Source of the DNA: Athripsodes cinereus | Lineage: Eukaryota > Arthropoda > Insecta > Trichoptera > Leptoceridae | Length of the DNA stretch: 64,000 nt | Reading direction: 5' to 3' | Assembly: GCA_947579605.1 (NCBI GenBank) | Contig: OX388312.1 | Coordinates: 19,243,313-19,307,312 of the forward strand | In this document: positions 57,361-64,000 of the stretch, one piece after another | Layout: every line of letters begins with the position of its first letter | Position numbering within the stretch: position 1 is the first letter of the stretch | The notes under the pieces: model-generated | The model's database searches: none | The model's input: only the letters and a program-made list of their open reading frames with translations | What the model was told of the DNA's origin: nothing | Program-made: the position numbers and the translations under genes

Positions 57361-59367
57361 TTCACACTGATAGAACTGATAGACTGGTAGAACCCGTAAT
57401 GTTGCTAATGAACCTCCTACAACAAATCATATGAATGAAAAAGTTTTAGAAAAAGCAAACTCCTTTAATAACTATTTTGTGAATGTAGCGTCATCCTTAG
57501 TCAATAATCTTTCTATTCAAAATGCTTTAAAATATTTGTCACCTTCTTGCAAATCAAAGAATGTATTTAAATTTAAAAAAGTTGCCCAGGCAGATATATT
57601 GAGAATATGTAAAAAACTTAAAAATAAGAAAACAAATGATCTGTGGCATATGTCAACGTGCCTTTTGAAGCTGATAGTTGATGGCATTGCACAATCTGTT
57701 GCAACAATAATCAACATTTGTCTTGAACAAGGAGTTTTCCCAGATAAACTAAAAATAGCTAGGATCATTCCCATATTTAAAAAAGGTGACAAAGATGATC
57801 CTGGGAATTATAGACCCATTTCGATACTGCCTGTATTAAGCAAAATTTTTGAGTCGGTGGTCGCTGAGCAGCTTACCCAGTACATAACCCAGAACGGTAT
57901 ATTACATCCACAACAGTTTGGCTTTCAGAAGGGAAAAAATACCTCTGACAGTATAGCTTCCCTTGTCAAAACTATCTTGGAAGCCATGGACCAAAAACGA
58001 GACACTTATGGTGTGTTTTGTGATCTTTCAAAAGCCTTCGACTGTGTGGACTATGACATTCTTATACAAAAATTGGAATACTATGGTATTACTAACAAAG
58101 AAATTGTTTTTTTCCGATCATACTTAGATAATCGTCAACAGGTGACCGAAATGGGTAGTGTCCGATCGCAAACATCAGTGGTAAAACGTGGCGTTCCACA
58201 AGGTTCTATACTTGGTCCTATTTTGTTTTTAATTTATATAAATGATTTACCAATAGCTATACCAAAGGATCAAACAGTAATAATGTTCGCTGACGATACA
58301 TCTCTCTTAATTAGGGATGATAAATCTAAAGAAAAAGTTGTAGAAAATGTTCACATGGTGTTAGATCGCATGGGTGAATGGTTCGGTGCCAACGGTCTCG
58401 TGCTTAATGTGACGAAAACAAATACCGTTCATTTCTCTCTGAGAAAGAATACAAATGCTGACCCAGTGATAGCGTCACTGTGTGAGCAAGGGTTGCAGAC
58501 AACTAGGGAGACAAAATTCCTAGGTGTGACAATAGATGAAAAATTGCAATGGTCACCACATATTGAATGTATTTCTAAAAAATTGTGCTCTGCAATCTAC
58601 GCCATTAGAAAAACTAAAGAAGTTTGTGGATTTGATGCAGCCAAATTATCATATCCTATGGAGTATTGTTCTGGGGAAGGGGAGCTGACTGGAATAGAGT
58701 ATTTATATTACAAAAAAGGGCAGTACGAGAACTAATGAATATAAAACCCAGAGATACATGTAAGATTGCCTTCAGTGAACTGGGAGTACTTACATTACCA
58801 AGTTTATACATATATGAGTGCCTACTTTATTCCTATAAGAACATATCTAATACGCCCCTGAACTCAGACTATCACAAATACAATACTCGTTGTAAGCGAG
58901 ATGTAAGACCCCTAGAACATAGATTGGCTAAAGTTTCAAAAAGCTTTATTTGTCTTAGCATAAGTTTATATAATAAATTGCCCAGTAATATTAAGGCACT
59001 CAATTATGTAGAATATCAGAGAGAAGTGAAAAGGTATCTTGTTGGAAAAGCTTTTTACAATATCGACGAAATGCTAAATGGGACTGTTCAGTCTAATTGG
59101 CATTGATTCAATTAATTTATTTATGTATAATTATTAGAATTTATTTTTTACATACACTGACGAGAAGTTATTTTGGGCCTTTTACACTCGAAAAACTTTG
59201 ATTCAATGGAATTTCTTTATTTATTTATTCATTGTATTGTTGTAATTTGATTATTTTGTCATTTGTAAAAAAAAAAAACTATATAATTGTCTGACGATTC
59301 CAAGTGCCAAATCAATGGCCTACGGATGATAAGAAAGAATAAAAAAAGAATAAAGAATATATTATTG
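57361..59367 (+). mobile_element. 5'-truncated Jockey/CR1-group LINE
   Basis: It carries the RT domain and C-terminal region of a non-LTR element, a 3' UTR of about 230 bp and an A-rich GAATAAA-type terminus near 59328-59350. The 5' boundary is uncertain; the coding match can be followed up from 57431 to a stop at 57380-57382. GAACAAT occurs just before (about 57353) and after (about 59367) and may be a target duplication, but it is short. The endonuclease domain is missing. Broken by one small deletion near 58656 (see the coding entry). Confidence 0.8.
57431..59106 (+). pseudogene. LINE reverse transcriptase, frameshifted
   Basis: A reverse transcriptase of the Jockey/CR1 group (the kind often labelled mobile element jockey or BS in insects). 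The first frame (57431-58735) holds FNNYFVNVASSL at the N-terminus; IIPIFKKGDKDDPGNYRPIS (about 113-132); motif A YGVFCDLSKAFDCVD (about 193-207); motif B RGVPQGSILGPILFLIYIND (about 252-271); motif C MFADDTSLL (about 285-293); motif D GLVLNVTKTNTVHF; motif E KFLGVTIDEKLQWSPH. Near 58656, right after AAKLSY, the family frame is lost and resumes in another frame as YGVLFWGRGADWNR (from about 58659), continuing to 59106 with QKRAVRELMNIKPRDTCKIA, ELGVLTLPSLYIYECLLY and YNTRCKRDVRPLEHRLAKVS. The break is best explained by a short deletion that is not a multiple of three. Apart from this and the lost endonuclease it is well preserved. Confidence 0.9.
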
Positions 59368-60106
59368 AACAATTTATTGTGCGAGTGAGGCTTTGTTGAT
59401 TAAGGGATAACTTTTATTTCCTTTCTATATATCTATATAATATGCTAGTTAGATATGTCTAAATATGCATTTTTTAATCGTATGGGTGGATATAAATTAT
59501 GCTGTCAGCATTGATTCTTTATTTCCACTACATAAATACATCAATCAATCATTACATTAATATGAATATTTATCACATATTGCATACAATGTATGAATTG
59601 CACACCTTACAGAGCACATTATTATCTTCTAACTGGGTGGTTAAGTGTGATTGTTACATATTTATCCTTAATCTTCTTTCTAAATCCATCAGAGACGCAT
59701 TTTACAATATAATCCATTAACTGATGTGTGCAAAAGCTCAATTAATTGTAAGTATTTATTTAGATAACAGCTTAGATTTTTTCATAACGTTTTTTGCATA
59801 ATCAAATAATGTCACTATAAACATTAATTCGTTGGTTTTTCTTCTTAACAGTTTTTAAAAACAGATTAATTTGTTTGTATCATTGAACACAGCACTTCAT
59901 TGAGAATCTGAAAATCGCATGGACAAATTTACGTGGTACTCTTTTCAAGACTTTAAATATATTGTATTCTATAACTTAGGTACTTACCGTTAATATTCAT
60001 GGTTTGAAAAATAATAAACGCAGCTAGTTCTTTCTTTATATTCCATATAGATGACTTCTCACTGTGTCTCAGATGGAGTAAGCAAAGGAAACAGAATAGC
60101 ATATTG
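59368..60106. other. AT-rich stretch, no gene seen
   Basis: Plain AT-rich sequence; nothing recognised. Confidence 0.45.
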
Positions 60107-60490
60107 GTACACACTTCTTTCGCTTCCTCCACACTCATCTTCTCTTACTCAGCACGCGGACGTCATTGAGAATTTGATTCATGAAGCCAAGTCACGTAAT
60201 TCTTGGACGTCCGCGCTTAATCACACCCCTTCATTCAGATAAATACATTCTCTTGGTCATTCTTTTATCACCCATTCTCTCCACATGTCCAAACTATCGC
60301 AATTCATTTACACGCATTCTATCTTGTAACGTTTTACCAACCATTCTTCTCAATGTTCGTGTCTATTCTGAATTCATTCCACTGTCGTCCTTTTTCAACC
60401 ACGTCCAAGTTTCGCTGGCATACATAAGGGTCGGTACCAGAACGAAATTGTGTACTAGTATTTTTGCCATGTTCGACACTAATTTGCTAT
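60107..60490 (-). pseudogene. Decayed LINE C-terminal fragment (43.6-kb family)
   Basis: On the minus strand broken frames read LVHNFVLVPTLMYASETWTW, RTLRRMVGKTLQDRMRVNEL, FGHVERMGDKRMTKRMYLSE and KRGRPRITWL, then MSVEEAKEVCTN. The order and wording match the 43.6-kb LINE end (HVERMKEERMTKRIYLSE, KKRGRPRTTWL, MNVEEAKEVCKD) and extend further upstream into the ASETW region. Several stops and frameshifts are present, and it is cut before the C-terminus. No tail or target duplication is seen. Confidence 0.85.
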
Positions 60491-61600
60491 ACCCAACAAT
60501 GTATCAAAGTACACCGTTAGTAAGTTTTTTTAGAAGTAGCAATTCTGCGTACGATACTGCTCTCATTGTGTAATGTATGTAAATTAAGAAACTCATTGCA
60601 TTCTTTAGATCGATTTGTTTAATACAATAATGTTAGGAATCTGATGCAAATTGTATTCGTATAAAAAAGTCCCTTCAAAGATTAAATAGATATCAATATG
60701 AATAATTAGTACCTAACATATGCATAACTATACACAATATTATTATCATATGTAGGTAGGTACTTACACATCATGCAGATATACGGTAGTTTTGTATAAT
60801 TTCGCAGCTACAGAGCTAATTAAAATATCGTATTGGCAATATTCAGTATACCTGGTATTGGAATATGATTACATTATTGTCTACTTCCATATATGGAAAG
60901 TTGGACAAAGCAATAATACATTAAACGCATAACTAATGTATTCTTTACGTAGTTTTTTTTGTCTCTGTAATAATATTATTATTATAATAAGATATTTACA
61001 TATTCTTTATTTATTTACATGAATATTTGTTCAATATAAAGACTGTGTAACCTCAATTGAATATAAACATTGTCTGTAATAAATACAGTAGCGCTGCTGG
61101 CTAACTATGATCATAATAATTCACTTTGCAATAGGTGCATAGTAATATATTATAATCTACTGTAATTGACAAAGATTTTCGCTATCTTTACACCAATAAG
61201 CTCAATAGTAGTCATAGATATCAGTAAAAATAAACAAGAGGAGTTTTGCATACATCCATTTGATATATTGCACATTTTGATTGTGCTGAAAAGACGCTCA
61301 GTATATTACAAAGAAGTGGGAAGAAAATGTAAACATAAATCCCTGATCTAATATATTATTTAAGTCAACAATATCATATACTTAATGAGAAATGCGTTAA
61401 TCTGTAAATAAATACTCGAAGGTTTTCGCCAAAATTTTACATCAATATTAACACATTTATCTCGTAATATCTCTGTACAACTCAATTTTTACATTGTATT
61501 ACATATGTATGTAGAAATATTTAATTAATACAATAATAATATCTACGCATAGAGACAATTGAACTAATCATTACCTACTACTCAATAATATTGTATCCAT
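60491..61600. other. AT-rich stretch, no gene seen
   Basis: Plain sequence; the plus frame at 61166-61351 has no motif. Confidence 0.45.
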
Positions 61601-61688
61601 CTATACGCTCACGCCATGTCCCAGGAAATGTAGGCATGGGGAACTTTCAGCACTTTCGTCTTCGCAACATTCATTTTTAACTCATTTA
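61601..61688 (-). pseudogene. LINE remnant joining RT motif D to the 3' end
   Basis: On the minus strand it reads NELKMNVAKTKVLKV, the motif D region of these LINE reverse transcriptases, and within about 35 bases reaches GGGACATGGCGTGAGCGTAT, which is the 3' end of the 43.6-kb LINE (GGGACACGGCGTGAGGGTAT). Roughly the whole C-terminal coding region between them has been deleted. Confidence 0.75.
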
Positions 61689-62198
61689 TATATCGAGAGT
61701 ATAAATAACTCCAGATAACGCTAGATTAATATGCATGTCTACGTGGTCTATAATAATGTTTTGTAAAATATACACCTTCAACATACATTTTCAGAACAAA
61801 AGGGTTGATAACTTATAACATATTGAACATTATTAATTTATACATAAATTGTATACCTACTTTGAACAAGCTTTTCTAAAAATGATGACATAATGTATCA
61901 ATTACAAATATTTATACACAATTATATTTTAATTCTTTCGCTATTTGAATTAATTTTATGGCTGTGAGAGTGACACGATTGCATGGTATCGTTTCGTTGA
62001 TATAAATTATAATAAAATTAAGAATTCTTTAATAAAAAACGTGAATATTAATAAAATATCAAGTATGATATAATATTATCATATTTGGCATCTATCCAAA
62101 CCTAACATATTTTTGATTACCCATTTGCAAAAATAATTCTAATTGTAAGAAAAATAACATCCATATTTTGAATATCTCAATTTTTGGTTTGGTTTTGA
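61689..62198. other. AT-rich stretch, no gene seen
   Basis: Plain AT-rich sequence; nothing recognised. Confidence 0.45.
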
Positions 62199-62420
62199 AT
62201 ATCACGGCTTCTTTCACAAATAGGATAACCAGCAGGCTATCTTCATTTAATAAACTTGTAAGCTATCCTCTCCGTGCCAATAAAATATCAAATACATTCA
62301 GATTATACGACATACCTCATCGCTAAATTGAAGATATTATTAAATGTCTTATTAGTGACATTTTACGGACACCATACTTTTTTAGGACTCTCGAAAACTT
62401 ACAGAAAAGAGTGGTAGTCC
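62199..62420 (-). repeat. TAG-tail family copy
   Basis: Antisense copy: ATATCACGGCTTCTTTCACA, AATAGGATAACCAGCAGGCT, AGCTATCCTCTCCGTGCCAA, CATACCTCATCGCTAAATTG, AGGACTCTCGAAAACTTACA and GAAAAGAGTGGTAGTCC. Collinear but diverged. Confidence 0.75.
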
Positions 62421-63035
62421 TAAAACAAGAATAGTTATTTACAGACATACTGTTTTGAATTTGTTTGATAGCAAGTCGGAAAATATTCTTAATAAGCAGT
62501 AGGTAATTATTCCAAATGATTTTATTATTCAAATAATTCACCGACTTCTACATACTTCCTTAGTCCATTACAGATGTATATAATAATATGCTGCAATTAT
62601 CACTTCGTTAAATAATACACAATACGATATACATATTATATACCTGTCTCTCTTAACATGCAGCATTAGGTAAACCTAATAACATGCATCATAATACACT
62701 ATGTAAGTATGTGAGTTTATACCTATCATAATTATTACATATTTTATAGTCATCTATCCATATCAAATCTTATAAAACTAACACATAAGTTCATAATGAA
62801 ATAGGTAGATTATTATTTATTATAAAGATACTTTGGATTTTCTTTTGTGTTAGTATTGATTAAAGATCTACTACTTCTACTACTATACATATATAGATAA
62901 TATAATATAAGTAGTCATTACATCAGTTTTAAACTTGATCTAAATAGTGAAATTAACATTACTTTCGTAACTCTAGCAAGGTGTACATAATTATAATTAT
63001 TATATTTTAATATTGTATTATACTATATCTGTATT
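62421..63035. other. AT-rich stretch, no gene seen
   Basis: Plain AT-rich sequence; a CTACTACTTCTACTACTAT run near 62868-62886 resembles a stray family tail. Confidence 0.45.
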
Positions 63036-63150
63036 ATACCATTACAGCATATCCCACAATTGGGTAACCGGTGGACTAACTGCACGTAATAATAAAAATG
63101 CGGATTGTCCTCTGCGTGCTAATAAAAAAACTGTCTTCCTTATCCTCTAT
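63036..63150 (-). repeat. TAG-tail family copy, 3' block
   Basis: ATACCATTACAGCATATCCC, ACAATTGGGTAACCGGTGGA, CTAACTGCACGTAATAATAA and GATTGTCCTCTGCGTGCTAA match the antisense 3' block; the match then fades. Confidence 0.7.
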
Positions 63151-63204
63151 GAAATATTCTGATATTAAATTTAATAATATTTCATTTTAAAAAATATGTC
63201 TATC

Positions 63205-63280
63205 CCGTAGAATCCCCGGTAAAAATGATATATACCACTCTTTTCTATAAGTTTTCGAGTGTAGGTACTGTAAGAGGCAA
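63205..63280 (+). repeat. TAG-tail family, 5' block in sense orientation
   Basis: AGAATCCCCGGTAAAAATGA, CCACTCTTTTCTATAAGTTT and TCGAGTGTAGGTACTGTAAG correspond to the family's 5' block on the sense strand, lying between two antisense copies. Confidence 0.65.
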
Positions 63281-63283
63281 GTA

Positions 63284-63505
63284 TTCTACTACTACTACTA
63301 CTATACCATCACGGCATATCCCACAAGTGGGGTAGCCAGCAGATCAGCTGTATGTAAGAAACATACAAACTGTCCTCTTTGTGCCAGTATAAAATCAAGA
63401 CATTCAGGATGGGTGGCAAACCTCAACGCTGAATTTAAGATGTAAAATGTCTTATTTTTTTCGAACACCTGCCTTTTACAGGACACTCGAAAACTTACGC
63501 AGCTA
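63284..63505 (-). repeat. TAG-tail family copy with clear tail and open frame
   Basis: The best preserved antisense copy with a tail. On the plus strand (TAC)n at 63284-63302 leads into CCATCACGGCATATCCCACA, AGTGGGGTAGCCAGCAGATC, GTCCTCTTTGTGCCAGTATA, AGACATTCAGGATGGGTGGC, ACGCTGAATTTAAGATGT and ACACTCGAAAACTTACG. The minus strand is open: FYILNSALRFATHPECLDFI, LAQRGQFVCFLHTADLLA, TPLVGYAVMV, then stop and (TAG)n. This frame matches that of the 2.65-kb copy. Confidence 0.82.
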
Positions 63506-64000
63506 CACAACGCTCATTAACATTTTGAAAAACTTAATCAATCAAGATTAACTGACTAAACATTTAAAAATTTGGAAAAATGAGCACCTAATATGCTGGA
63601 TCATTTATTACCATTTGAAAGCAGTGACTTTTGATAAGATCTTAGTAGTATCATTGAGTGTCGAAAGTGATGACATACCAGTGTTTTCCAAAACCAGAAT
63701 GTGAATTTAAAAAGTAACAGAAAAAAATATTTCAAAATCGATTGGATATTGATGAAATTACACAACTTTTTATGAAAGTATTTCTACTGAAACCACATAT
63801 TTTCTATTGCATTTTGTAGCGCATGTATGAATCATTACTGCCACTCAAACGGATAATAAAAATATATACCAAAATATATTAAAGAAATGATGCACTTTGT
63901 AATCAAAGATATTGACTGTCCAGTTTTGTAATCAAAATTATTCTAAATAGTATTTTTTGCATATCACATGGACAAAGTTGTGTTCATTCAATTTCAAAAC
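63506..64000. other. AT-rich stretch, no gene seen
   Basis: Plain AT-rich sequence to the window end; nothing recognised. Confidence 0.45.

Overview
The window looks like intergenic or intronic DNA from an arthropod nuclear genome, most likely an insect. It is strongly AT-rich, full of short TAGGTACCTAC-like runs, and carries insect-type retroelements: RTE-like LINEs with GAA tails, a Jockey/CR1-group LINE, a mariner fragment and tRNA-derived SINEs. There is no bacterial-style gene packing. I found no host protein-coding gene, rRNA or functional tRNA. All recognisable coding potential belongs to transposable elements, mostly truncated or broken. The species cannot be fixed from what is here; a large-genome hemipteran would fit, but that is a guess.

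Layout. 0-8 kb: copies of an unclassified interspersed repeat that I call the TAG-tail family, a LINE 3' end (1.5 kb), an inverted-repeat-bounded element with three 80-bp tandem units (2.9-3.2 kb), and a short LINE 3' end with clear target-site duplications (7.5 kb). 8-10 kb: a tRNA-derived SINE and a 1.03-kb, nearly perfectly palindromic DNA element with a TAA target duplication (PIF/Harbinger-like). 10-17 kb: hairpins, a LINE 3' end inserted into a TAG-tail copy, a SINE and more TAG-tail copies. 17-28 kb: mostly AT-rich sequence with a decayed LINE at 24.7-25.2 kb. 29.5-30.8 kb: a 5'-truncated RTE-type LINE with an uninterrupted reverse-transcriptase frame and an 8-bp target duplication. 33.3-33.75 kb: a TTAA-flanked MITE. 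36 kb: two different SINEs back to back. 40 kb: a palindromic MITE and a cluster of TACGGTAATT motifs. 42.6-43.9 kb: a nest of split SINE, broken mariner, an unidentified GC-rich insert and a LINE 3' end. 44-56 kb: TAG-tail copies, another LINE 3' end (47.7-48.1 kb), a small GC-rich island (52.1 kb) and long plain stretches. 57.4-59.4 kb: a Jockey/CR1-group LINE fragment broken by a small frameshifting deletion. 60-64 kb: two antisense LINE remnants and a cluster of TAG-tail copies.

The features do not form a pathway; the region is a dense record of retroposition and decay. The most unusual element is the TAG-tail family: about 25 full or partial copies in 64 kb on both strands, with a (TAG)n 3' tail and, in the better copies, a shared open frame ending just before that tail. 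I use the TAG end as its 3' end when giving strands. No virus gene, toxin gene or CRISPR array was seen.
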